Source: Flavobacterium poyangense (lineage in GTDB: Bacteria > Bacteroidota > Bacteroidia > Flavobacteriales > Flavobacteriaceae). Taken from it: a stretch of DNA of 64,000 bases. The translations under genes and the position numbers were made by a program. The first letter of the stretch is position 1. Each line of letters opens with the position of its first letter. Under the pieces are notes generated by a model. That model did not search any database. It had not been told where the DNA came from and saw nothing but the letters and a program-made list of their open reading frames with translations. Below, piece after piece: positions 41,813 to 50,522 of this stretch. The DNA lies in NCBI RefSeq assembly GCF_011751075.1, contig NZ_JAALLN010000021.1:1-64000 (forward strand), written 5' to 3'.

Positions 41813-44800
41813 TTAGATTTTCTCAATCCATTTTCTCGCATTGACAAATGCTTCATGCCAAGGAGAAACTTCGTCGTTTCTGTCTTTTGGATAGTGTGCC
41901 CAGTTCCATTGGAAAGTAGAGCGCTCAATATGAGGCATCATTACCAAATGTCTTCCGGTTTTATCGCATAACATCGCGGTGTTGTAATCCGATCCGTTAG
42001 GGTTTGCCGGATAACCTTCGTAGGCATATTTAGAAACAATGTTGTAATTTTCTTCCGGTTCCGGTAAATTAAATTTTCCTTCTCCGTGTGAAACCCAAAC
42101 TCCTAAAGTGCTTCCTGCTAATGTCGATAACATAACCGAATTGTTCTCCTGAACTTTTACAGAAGTAAAGATACTTTCGTGTTTGTTACTTTCGTTGTGA
42201 AGCATTTTTCCGTGTACTTTATGTTCCGGATTAATAACTTCCAATTCCATAAATAACTGACATCCGTTACAGATTCCAACAGAAAGAGTATCTTCTCTTT
42301 TGAAGAAATTGTCTAAGGCAGTTTTTGCTTTTTCGTTGTATAAGAAAGCACCGGCCCAACCTTTAGCAGAACCTAAAACATCTGAATTAGAGAATCCTCC
42401 AACAGCGCCAATAAACTGAATATCTTCAAGAGTTTCACGACCGGAAATCAAATCCGTCATATGAACGTCTTTTACATCAAAACCGGCCAAGTACATAGCA
42501 TTTGCCATTTCACGCTCAGAATTACTTCCTTTTTCACGAATAATAGCTGCTTTTGGTCTCTCGACTGTGCTCGGGATGACAGGCGCTTTTCCTGTAAAAT
42601 GTGCCGGGAAAATATAGTTTAAAGCTTGATTTTTGTAGTTTTCGAAACGGGCCTGAGCTCTTCCGTTTTTAGATTGTTTTTGGTCTAACAAATAAGAAGT
42701 TTCAAACCAAATGTCTCTGTATTTTTTAATATCTAAATTCCATGTTCCAAATTCTAAATTCTCAGTAGAAGTTACGGAACCAATTTTGAAGAATTCAATA
42801 TTATTTGCTTTTAATTTAGCTTCAATAGCGGCATCCGTTTTAGCTTGAAAAACAATACCAATGTTTTCAGCGAAAAGGATTTTCAACAGGTCTTTTTCAG
42901 CGAAAGCCGAAAAGTCAATTTTAGCACCAAGATTCACATCAGCAAAACACATTTCCAGTAAAGTTGTGATTAAACCACCACTTCCGATATCGTGTCCGGC
43001 AAGAATCTGATCTTCTAAAATTAATTCCTGAATCGTATTGAATGCAGTTTTGAAAAATGAAGCATCTTTTATGGTTGAGGTTTCATTTCCGATAGTGTTT
43101 CTAATTTGAGCAAAAGAAGAACCTCCCAGTTTGAAAGCGTCCTGAGACAAATTGATATAATAAATAGAATCTCCGTTTTTCTGTAAAACCGGTTCTACTA
43201 CTTTTCTAATGTCGATACAATTTCCTGCGGCAGAAATAATAACCGTTCCCGGTGCGATTACCTCGTCGTTTGGATATTTTTGTTTCATCGAAAGGGAGTC
43301 TTTTCCGGTTGGGATATTGATTCCTAATTCGATAGCAAATTCAGAACAACCTTCAACTGCAGCATACAAACGAGCATCTTCTCCTTCGTTTTTACAAGCC
43401 CACATCCAGTTGGCAGATAAGGACAGACCTTTTATTCCGTCTTTAATCGGTGCCCAAACAATGTTTGATAAAGATTCTGCGATAGCATTTCTACTTCCTG
43501 CAACCGGATCAATCAAAGCGGCAATAGGAGCATGACCAATAGAGGTTGCAATACCTTCTTTACCTAAATAATCCAAAGCCATTACACCCACATTATTCAA
43601 TGGCAATTGCAACGGACCTGCATTTTGTTGTTTCGCTACTTTTCCGCCCACACAACGGTCTACTTTATTAGTCAGCCAGTCTTTTGAGGCAACGGCTTCT
43701 AAACGTAAAACGTCTTGTAAATAACTTTCGAAATCATTTGCTGAATAAGAAACAGCGGTATATTTTGTGTCGATTGTTTTATCCGTCATTACCGTTTTTG
43801 GAGAACTTCCGAAGAAATCTTCCAAAGCATAATCCATTGGTTTAGAACCATTCGATTTAGATTCAAAAGTAAAACGGTGATCACCCGTAACATCTCCAAC
43901 CTGGTACATTGGGGAACGCTCTCTGTCGGCAATTCTTTGTAGTGTGTCAATGTCTTTCTGACCAATAACCAGTCCCATTCTTTCCTGAGATTCGTTACCG
44001 ATAATTTCTTTTGCTGAAAGGGTAGGATCACCAACAGGCAATTTATCTAAATCGATTAATCCTCCTGTTTCTTCTACCAATTCCGAAAGACAGTTTAAGT
44101 GTCCACCCGCACCGTGATCGTGAATAGAAACAATTGGATTATTGTCGCTTTCTACCAAACCGCGAATGGCATTTGCGGCACGTTTTTGCATTTCCGGATT
44201 CGAACGCTGAATAGCATTTAACTCGATTCCTGAACCGAAAGCACCTGTGTCTGCAGAAGAAACTGCTGCACCACCCATTCCGATTCTATAATTTTCTCCA
44301 CCCAGAATAACAATTTTATCGCCTTCCTGTGGTTTCTTTTTTATCGATTGATCCAGTTTTCCGTAACCAATTCCACCCGCTTGCATGATTACTTTATCGT
44401 AACCAATTTTACGGTTGTTTTCTTCGTGTTCGAAAGTTAAAACAGAACCTGTAATTAGGGGCTGACCAAATTTGTTTCCAAAATCAGAAGCTCCGTTTGA
44501 TGCTTTGATTAGGATATCCATTGGAGTCTGGTACAACCATTTTCTTTCTTCAACAGCATTTTCCCACTTACGCTCTTCGTTTAAACGAGAGTAAGAAGTC
44601 ATATAAACTGCTGTTCCTGCTAATGGCAATGAACCCTGACCTCCAGCTAAACGGTCACGAATTTCTCCTCCTGATCCGGTTGCAGCTCCGTTGAACGGCT
44701 CTACAGTTGTTGGAAAATTGTGCGTTTCTGCTTTTAATGAAATAACCGAATCAAATTCTTTTACTTCGTAAAAATCTGGTTTGTCTGCAGTTTTTGGTGC

Positions 44801-45466
44801 AAACTGCTGCACTTTTGGTCCTTTTACAAAAGCAACGTTGTCTTTGTAAGCAGAAACAATATCGTTAGGATTTTCCTGTGATGTTTTTTTGATTAGTTTG
44901 AACAAAGAAGTTTCTTTCTCCTCACCGTCAATAACAAAAGTTCCGTTGAAAATTTTGTGACGACAGTGCTCTGAATTTGCTTGTGAGAAAGCAAAGATTT
45001 CAGAATCGGTTAGTTTTCTTCCCAGTTTTACGGCTAAATTATCTAAATAATCTACTTCTTCCTGGCTTAAAGCCAAACCTTCTGTTTTATTGTATGCGGC
45101 AATATCATCAATATCCAGTATAGGCTCCGGTTGCACATTGATCGTGAAAATTTCCTGATCTAATTGGCTGAATTTTTGCAAAAGCATCGGATCAAAATCG
45201 GTGAAATCTTCTGTTGCAGGGTGAAATTCTTCGATTCTGATAATGCCTGAAATACCCATGTTCTGAGTGATTTCTACTGCATTTGTACTCCAAGGCGTAA
45301 TCATAGTGGCACGTGGGCCAACAAAAAAATCCGTCAGTGCGGATTTTTCGATCTTATTGGAGTCGGCAAAAAGCCAGTTTAGTTTTGAAATGTCTTGAGC
45401 TGAAATTTCGTTTTGCGTTTGTACGGCAAAAACAGTTTTGCTTTGGTTTTCAAAGAAATGGATCAT
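41813..45466 (-). CDS. purL: Phosphoribosylformylglycinamidine synthase, large single-chain type
   Basis: Converts FGAR, glutamine and ATP to FGAM in purine synthesis. About 1217 aa: linker and FGAM-synthase domains (for example EHCRHKIFNGTF, KAETHNFPTTVEPFNGAATG, VSIHDHGAGGHLNCLSELVEETGG) and a C-terminal class-I glutaminase with the catalytic Cys in VGICNGCQLFMELE and a His/Glu pair at the end (HIERSTFQWNWAHYP). The ATG at 45466 (MIHFFENQS) is the family-typical start; an earlier in-frame ATG adds 13 residues. The junction before the glutaminase contains PVIPSTVERPK, encoded by DNA resembling a dispersed repeat. Confidence 0.95.
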   Translation of the reverse strand: MIHFFENQSKTVFAVQTQNEISAQDISKLNWLFADSNKIEKSALTDFFVGPRATMITPWSTNAVEITQNMGISGIIRIEEFHPATEDFTDFDPMLLQKFSQLDQEIFTINVQPEPILDIDDIAAYNKTEGLALSQEEVDYLDNLAVKLGRKLTDSEIFAFSQANSEHCRHKIFNGTFVIDGEEKETSLFKLIKKTSQENPNDIVSAYKDNVAFVKGPKVQQFAPKTADKPDFYEVKEFDSVISLKAETHNFPTTVEPFNGAATGSGGEIRDRLAGGQGSLPLAGTAVYMTSYSRLNEERKWENAVEERKWLYQTPMDILIKASNGASDFGNKFGQPLITGSVLTFEHEENNRKIGYDKVIMQAGGIGYGKLDQSIKKKPQEGDKIVILGGENYRIGMGGAAVSSADTGAFGSGIELNAIQRSNPEMQKRAANAIRGLVESDNNPIVSIHDHGAGGHLNCLSELVEETGGLIDLDKLPVGDPTLSAKEIIGNESQERMGLVIGQKDIDTLQRIADRERSPMYQVGDVTGDHRFTFESKSNGSKPMDYALEDFFGSSPKTVMTDKTIDTKYTAVSYSANDFESYLQDVLRLEAVASKDWLTNKVDRCVGGKVAKQQNAGPLQLPLNNVGVMALDYLGKEGIATSIGHAPIAALIDPVAGSRNAIAESLSNIVWAPIKDGIKGLSLSANWMWACKNEGEDARLYAAVEGCSEFAIELGINIPTGKDSLSMKQKYPNDEVIAPGTVIISAAGNCIDIRKVVEPVLQKNGDSIYYINLSQDAFKLGGSSFAQIRNTIGNETSTIKDASFFKTAFNTIQELILEDQILAGHDIGSGGLITTLLEMCFADVNLGAKIDFSAFAEKDLLKILFAENIGIVFQAKTDAAIEAKLKANNIEFFKIGSVTSTENLEFGTWNLDIKKYRDIWFETSYLLDQKQSKNGRAQARFENYKNQALNYIFPAHFTGKAPVIPSTVERPKAAIIREKGSNSEREMANAMYLAGFDVKDVHMTDLISGRETLEDIQFIGAVGGFSNSDVLGSAKGWAGAFLYNEKAKTALDNFFKREDTLSVGICNGCQLFMELEVINPEHKVHGKMLHNESNKHESIFTSVKVQENNSVMLSTLAGSTLGVWVSHGEGKFNLPEPEENYNIVSKYAYEGYPANPNGSDYNTAMLCDKTGRHLVMMPHIERSTFQWNWAHYPKDRNDEVSPWHEAFVNARKWIEKI

Positions 45467-45611
45467 TTTGTGTAGTTTGTTGTATTGAGGTGCAAATTTA
45501 GTCAATTCAAATCAAAAAAAAAAGCAACAATTTGCCGCTTTTTAATTAAGGAGAATCTAATTTTTAATTAGTTGAAATTGCTGGTTGAAATAAGGTAAAA
45601 AAGCAGAGGTT

Positions 45612-45744
45612 TAATTGCTTCCAGTTTTAACTGGAGGTAGAAATTGATTACTAAATAAAGAGGCTTTAGCCAAACTTATTGAAGGTTTAGCTAAAGCCTT
45701 TGTCTCTTTCTTAGATAGTCTCCAGTTAAAACTGGAGGCAATTA
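45612..45744. mobile_element. MITE-like 133-bp nested palindrome
   Basis: Ends 45612-45635 and 45721-45744 are inverse copies at 23 of 24 positions (core TCCAGTTTTAACTGGA is itself palindromic). Inside, AGGCTTTAGC (45661) pairs with GCTAAAGCCT (45690). It lies in the 337-bp gap between purL and the endonuclease gene. No target duplication identified with confidence. Confidence 0.6.
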
Positions 45745-45803
45745 AAATAAAACTTAATATTATTTGTATTCAGATTCGGATTACAAATGAAGAGAGTAAT
45801 CAA

Positions 45804-47657
45804 CTATTTGATTATGATTTTTTTAAAAACAGTTTTTTCTCCGGTACTTATTTTGATTATATATATTCCTGCAGCTAGATTGCGTACGGCTATTTCAGAG
45901 CCTGTAGTGTTTTGTTTTTCGAAAACTTTTTGCCCTGAAAAGGATAGAATCTCGATTGAATAGCGTGCATCAGTATCAGGAAGTCCAACAAAGAAGTTTC
46001 CGTTCGAAGGATTCGGGTAAATCAGAATTTCATCAGTAGTGGTAACTATTTCTTTTTTGTTCACTTTTGCTGTTTTACTTGCTAAGTTGTTGCAGGTGTC
46101 AGTAGTGAACGAGTCCCATTGCGCACTTAAATTAAAAGTTGTGCTTGGAGAAGTTACAGTTGCTTTTCTTCTTAACGTAACATCAGCTGCAAAGTTAGCC
46201 GTTCCGCCATTAAAGGTTCCAATGATGTCTATTAGCACACCATTTTTGAATAAACCTATAGCGTCATTGCCATTAAAAGCCATTTCTGTTGCTGTTGTCG
46301 AAATGTTGGCAGCGCTTTTAGAGAAACAAGTCGAAGCAATAGAGTTGTTTACTACAACATATTTAGCGTCACTATTTAATGTACCCGTTAAAGTTAAACC
46401 TGCGCTCCAGGCCCCTGCACCGTTTGTTTGTTTTTTCAGGGTGTAAGCAGACATGTTTATCGCATTTCCTGTAGTATTGGTGATTTCTATAGCTTTATTG
46501 TTTCCTGAACCTTCGATATATTCAGAGAAAAATAACTCGGTTCCAGCTTCGCCAGTTCCGTTGCTATCGGTTGTAATCGCAAGAGTATTGCTGGCTGCAG
46601 AAGTATTCCCTGCTGCATCTTTTGCTTTTACAGAGATAGAATAACTTGTTGAAGCAGTTAAACCTGTTAGTATGGTTGTTGATCCCGAAACAGTTGTTTT
46701 TAAAATACTGTTGGCATAAACATCATAACCCGTAACCCCTACATTATCTGTCGAAGCGTTCCAGCTTAGACTAATAGAAGTTGCAGTTTTGCTTGTCGAG
46801 GCTAAACTTGTTGGTGCAGTTGGAGCCTGAGTGTCTCCCGAAGGAGCGGTGCCACCCCAGATTTGATTTACATATTCCGGGTGATCGATATAAGGATTTC
46901 TATTGTTCTGACGGGCATAAATGGCATTGTTTCGGGTAATTTCTCTCGCACTTACAGGGTCTTGCGCATTCCATGCCAAAAGCGTATTTAAAAATGCAGT
47001 GGTAAACACTTTGTTGCTTGAACCGTCAAACATAGCATAGTTATAGCCCGCAACAGTATTTTCATAACGGGTTGCAAAATAAAAATACATTCGGGCAATA
47101 TCGCCTTTGAAGTCATTTATTGGTTCAAAAACTGTCCCCGTGTATCCTGAAACAGAACTGGAACCTAATTTGCCTCCGTTTTTAGAAGTGTAGGTTGCTG
47201 AACTTACCGTTCCGTGTGGGTAATTCGAACGCATTCCGTTTACTTTACCGTCTGTTGGTGTAATAAAATGAGCGTCGGAGACCATCGGGCTTTGTTCATT
47301 AAAAACCGATTGCGGTATAATGTGCTCCCGGTTGTAACAATCGCCTTCTACAGAATAGTTTCCACATCTTTTTGTGGTTCCGGTGCTATAATTATAAGGG
47401 TCGGTTCCTGATGGGTTTTCAGAGTACATGTCTAAAACAGTTCCGTCATTTTCGTAAAAATTATCGACGTCAGAAGTTTGGTAAGTGGTGTATAAACCTG
47501 CATATCCGTTGTCGGTATGGCCTTTTATAATGTTATACAATTGTGTTTTTAAGGTGTAGCCGGTTCCGGTTGCAGTGTTGTAATAACCGGATGGAATCTG
47601 TGCAAAGCCAGCAATAGTAAAGATTAGTAATAGAAACGAAGAGTAACTTTTTCTCAT
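45804..47657 (-). CDS. Secreted endonuclease I with Fn3, lamin-tail and type IX sorting domains
   Basis: 617 aa. Signal peptide (1-19). Endonuclease I domain (about 20-270), with CYNREHIIPQSVFN, SDAHFITPTDGKVNGMRSNYPHG and DIARMYFYFATRYE forming the His-metal active site. A fibronectin type III domain (about 278-365) and a lamin-tail domain (about 370-490, ELFFSEYIEGSGNNKAIEI) follow. The C-terminal sorting domain opens IYPNPSNGNFFVG and ends FKKIIIK. It should be exported by the type IX secretion system and degrade extracellular DNA/RNA for nutrition or biofilm control. Single gene. Confidence 0.92.
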   Translation of the reverse strand: MRKSYSSFLLLIFTIAGFAQIPSGYYNTATGTGYTLKTQLYNIIKGHTDNGYAGLYTTYQTSDVDNFYENDGTVLDMYSENPSGTDPYNYSTGTTKRCGNYSVEGDCYNREHIIPQSVFNEQSPMVSDAHFITPTDGKVNGMRSNYPHGTVSSATYTSKNGGKLGSSSVSGYTGTVFEPINDFKGDIARMYFYFATRYENTVAGYNYAMFDGSSNKVFTTAFLNTLLAWNAQDPVSAREITRNNAIYARQNNRNPYIDHPEYVNQIWGGTAPSGDTQAPTAPTSLASTSKTATSISLSWNASTDNVGVTGYDVYANSILKTTVSGSTTILTGLTASTSYSISVKAKDAAGNTSAASNTLAITTDSNGTGEAGTELFFSEYIEGSGNNKAIEITNTTGNAINMSAYTLKKQTNGAGAWSAGLTLTGTLNSDAKYVVVNNSIASTCFSKSAANISTTATEMAFNGNDAIGLFKNGVLIDIIGTFNGGTANFAADVTLRRKATVTSPSTTFNLSAQWDSFTTDTCNNLASKTAKVNKKEIVTTTDEILIYPNPSNGNFFVGLPDTDARYSIEILSFSGQKVFEKQNTTGSEIAVRNLAAGIYIIKISTGEKTVFKKIIIK

Positions 47658-47890
47658 AAATAATAGTTTAGGTTTGGTTAGTAAGGAACAAGATAAATTA
47701 AATTTTCAGAAAATTGGTTATCAGTTGTTTAATTTATTGATCGCGCCAAATCTAGTATTTTTATAAGTACACGGTATTAAGAGATGTTTAAATTTTGGAT
47801 ATATTTTCTTATGTTTTTTTTTGAAACATATAACGGATGTAAGTTCATTTAAACTAAGCTTAGTTTGTTGCGTGTAGTTCTGGGGGTATT

Positions 47891-48175
47891 TCTCGCCAAG
47901 TCGCAGAGTCGCAAAGTTTTTTTTGCACGCAGATTTAGGGGATTTTTTTTATCAAAATAATAGCGCAAAAAAATCTGCAAAATCTGCGTGAGAAATTTTC
48001 TCGCCAAGTCGCAGAGTCGCAAAGTTTTTTTGCATGCAGATTTAGGGGATTTTTTTATCAAAATAATAGCGCAAAAAAAATCTGCAAAATCTGCGTGAGA
48101 AATTTTCTCGCCAAGTCGCAAAAGCGCAAAGAAAAAAAATAAAACTTGGCGATTCTGCGACTTTGCGAGACTTTT
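47891..48175. repeat. Tandem about 108-bp palindromic repeats (TCTCGCCAAGTCGC family)
   Basis: TCTCGCCAAGTCGCA starts at 47891, 47999 and 48106 (periods 108 and 107). Each unit contains GCAGATTTAGGGGATTTTTT and its partner AAAAATCTGC. The last half unit ends with the inverted ACTTGGCGATTCTGCGACTT. It fills most of the 651-bp gap between the endonuclease and lipoprotein genes; a CTTATATGGTTTAAA fragment lies at 48272. Confidence 0.85.
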
Positions 48176-48308
48176 TAGACGTAGAAAGATCACTTAAAAA
48201 AACAAGATCCACGCTTCTTCTATGTGCTAAAAACTATTCACGCCGAAAGGATTAACTTATATTTCCTTACATCACTTATATGGTTTAAACAAGCTTACGG
48301 GGTAAAAA

Positions 48309-49823
48309 TTATTTTGGGAAATCTTTACTCTGATAAGCGCCCAAATCGGGTGGGGAAGTTCTGGTGTTACCAATAATATCTAACGGAATTGCATACGCCT
48401 GATTTCCTTTCGCGAAAGCGGCAGATGTTTTATCTATATTGAATTTATTTTTAGAGACATTATAAAACTTCGGATTTTCATTCAGAATGATTTGGTTGTA
48501 ATGAACGGGGTCATTTTTAAACTGATAGTCAGGGCCGCTGTTTGTACTGCTGAATTTTAATAAACAATTATTCAATTGATATACAAATTGTGCATTTGCG
48601 TTTTTATCTAAGTAAAGTTCATTTGTAGCGGAACCATAGATAATACAATTGTTAAAAGTTGCCTTGGTTAAATCTTTGGTTTCGGGTGTAGCACCAGCCA
48701 GACGATTGCTTAAGTAAACGGCAAAGTGTTGGCCGCTAGACCAATTATTGTAAAAAGTGCCATGTGTAAAGCTGTAATCCCCACCATAGATACACGATAA
48801 ACTCGCCAATCCGGAATAATTAATGACAATGTTTTCTGCATTAATTCGTGCGTTTTGGGCTAAAATTCCATATTGTGAACAGTTGTAAATCTGAGTGTTT
48901 TTGATTTGTACGGTTGTAGCATCCTGGTTTCTGATCGATAATCCAATTGTTGCATTCTTCAATGTCAGGTGGTTGATCGTATGATTTGTACTTCCGTCAG
49001 CGAGAATAACGCCAGCCCATTGCGCCGGAATATCTGCGTAAAGAGATTCTAATCGATCTCCTCTAAAAATAACTTCGTTTTCTTGTTTTGTGCTGGTTGA
49101 AGCAGCGCCGTTTATTTTTAAAGTAGCGTTTTTATCGACAAAAAGCCCTGAATTGGCATGAAAGTAAACTTTTGATCCCGCTTCAAAAGTGACGGTTTTG
49201 CGTTCGGGAACTCCGGCATAACCATAAATAACGTAGGGTTTTGTATTGGTAAAAAGCAGTTCGTTTCCGTTAACAGCATCAGTTTCATTCAGGTAAAAGC
49301 CATCAACAGCTTTTCCGTCTATTTGAATTTTTTCTTTGGTTCCGTCAGGATTTTGCTGTGGATATAAAAAAATGGCGTCCTGAATTAAGGTTACCAAAGC
49401 TACTTTTTGAAGATTGGCTCCACTGTCAAATTGAATTTCATCGGTGTATAAAAAATCAGTTGGGTTGGCATCAGTAATATCGGCTGTAGTTTCTATAAAA
49501 ATGTACAGACTGTCTTTGGCCAAAAGGGTAACATTAGTAAAGATTTTACCATTGTTTCCGCTCATTCCGTCGACTGTCATACGGTACTTGGAATTTAATC
49601 CTTTTTTGAGTTGAATAATCGGAATCGAAATGTCTTTTTTGCTTTTGTTGTAGACTTTAAGTTGGTAGGTACTCGATCCGATGTTTTTAAAAACGGTATC
49701 CAAATAAACGGTGTCTTTTGAGAATTTTAAATCTCCTGAACTGGCTACGGTATCAAAATCGGTCCGACAGGAACTGACAGCTAAAAGGATTCCGAAAATG
49801 AAGAGTACAAAAAAGTGACGCAT
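48309..49823 (-). CDS. Lipoprotein with right-handed beta-helix
   Basis: 504 aa from the ATG at 49823; a GTG 21 bp earlier lies in a repeat. Signal peptide with lipobox AVSSC places it at the outer membrane. An N-terminal beta domain precedes repeated short strands with Asn ladders (TINHLTLKNATIGLSIRNQ, VQIKNTQIYNCSQYGILAQN), typical of pectate-lyase-like parallel beta-helices. No catalytic residues identified; substrate unknown. Ends near GNTRTSPPDLGAYQ, a common end of such lipoproteins in this phylum. Confidence 0.78.
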   Translation of the reverse strand: MRHFFVLFIFGILLAVSSCRTDFDTVASSGDLKFSKDTVYLDTVFKNIGSSTYQLKVYNKSKKDISIPIIQLKKGLNSKYRMTVDGMSGNNGKIFTNVTLLAKDSLYIFIETTADITDANPTDFLYTDEIQFDSGANLQKVALVTLIQDAIFLYPQQNPDGTKEKIQIDGKAVDGFYLNETDAVNGNELLFTNTKPYVIYGYAGVPERKTVTFEAGSKVYFHANSGLFVDKNATLKINGAASTSTKQENEVIFRGDRLESLYADIPAQWAGVILADGSTNHTINHLTLKNATIGLSIRNQDATTVQIKNTQIYNCSQYGILAQNARINAENIVINYSGLASLSCIYGGDYSFTHGTFYNNWSSGQHFAVYLSNRLAGATPETKDLTKATFNNCIIYGSATNELYLDKNANAQFVYQLNNCLLKFSSTNSGPDYQFKNDPVHYNQIILNENPKFYNVSKNKFNIDKTSAAFAKGNQAYAIPLDIIGNTRTSPPDLGAYQSKDFPK

Positions 49824-50071
49824 TTGAATTGTTGTTTTTGCCACAGATTAGTAAGATTAAAACGATTTCTTTTGAAGCGTATTATTTTAATCGGTGTCAA
49901 TTTATGAAAACTGTAGCATTAATTTTGTGAAATGAATTGCAACGGTATTTATTATTTCTGTAAAAATAGGAAAAAACTAATTTGTTTGTAAGATGATTTT
50001 TAATTTTAGAAATGTATTTTCAATTTGTATCTCATCTTTTCTTTAATTTTACGGTTTTAAAGCCAATTTTA

Positions 50072-50500
50072 ATGAAGTATACAAAAGAACAAATTTTAGC
50101 ACACTGCAATACGTTTTCTAAAAACACTTTGATGGAAACGCTAAAAATAGAATATATTGATGCCGGAGAAGATTTTTTGACGGCAAAAATGCCGGTAACC
50201 CCAGCTGTTTACCAACCAATGGGATTACTGCACGGAGGAGCTTCAGTTGCTTTGGCTGAAAGCGTAGGAAGTGCAGCCTCTTTTTTCTTTATCGATCCGA
50301 ACGAACAAGAAGTTCGCGGGATTGAAATTTCTGCCAACCATCTCAAAAGTATTCGCGAAGGTTATGTTTTCGGGACAGCGCGAATTATCCACAAGGGAAG
50401 AAGTATTCATCTTTGGGAAATTAAAATCACTGATGAAGCAGGAAATCTGATTTCGCTTTGCAAATTGACGAATATGGTTTTGGATAGAAAGAAAAGTTAA
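50072..50500 (+). CDS. PaaI/MenI-type hotdog thioesterase
   Basis: 142 aa, single hotdog domain. YQPMGLLHGGASVALAESVGS contains the conserved HGG turn and the acidic catalytic residue, and GIEISANHLKSIREG is the second family motif. The ATG at 50072 is used because the preceding in-frame residues are hydrophobic and not part of the fold. It lies upstream of an isochorismate synthase gene with only an M48 peptidase between, so hydrolysis of 1,4-dihydroxy-2-naphthoyl-CoA in menaquinone synthesis is the best guess. Confidence 0.82.
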   Translation: MKYTKEQILAHCNTFSKNTLMETLKIEYIDAGEDFLTAKMPVTPAVYQPMGLLHGGASVALAESVGSAASFFFIDPNEQEVRGIEISANHLKSIREGYVFGTARIIHKGRSIHLWEIKITDEAGNLISLCKLTNMVLDRKKS

Positions 50501-50522
50501 AAATAATATTTTAAAAAAATTA

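Noticed and set aside
43209..43535. 108-aa plus-strand frame
   Set aside because: Antisense shadow of the conserved purL coding region.
47849..48193. 114-aa minus-strand frame with internally repeated KKTLRLCDLAR
   Set aside because: Translation of the tandem 108-bp repeat.
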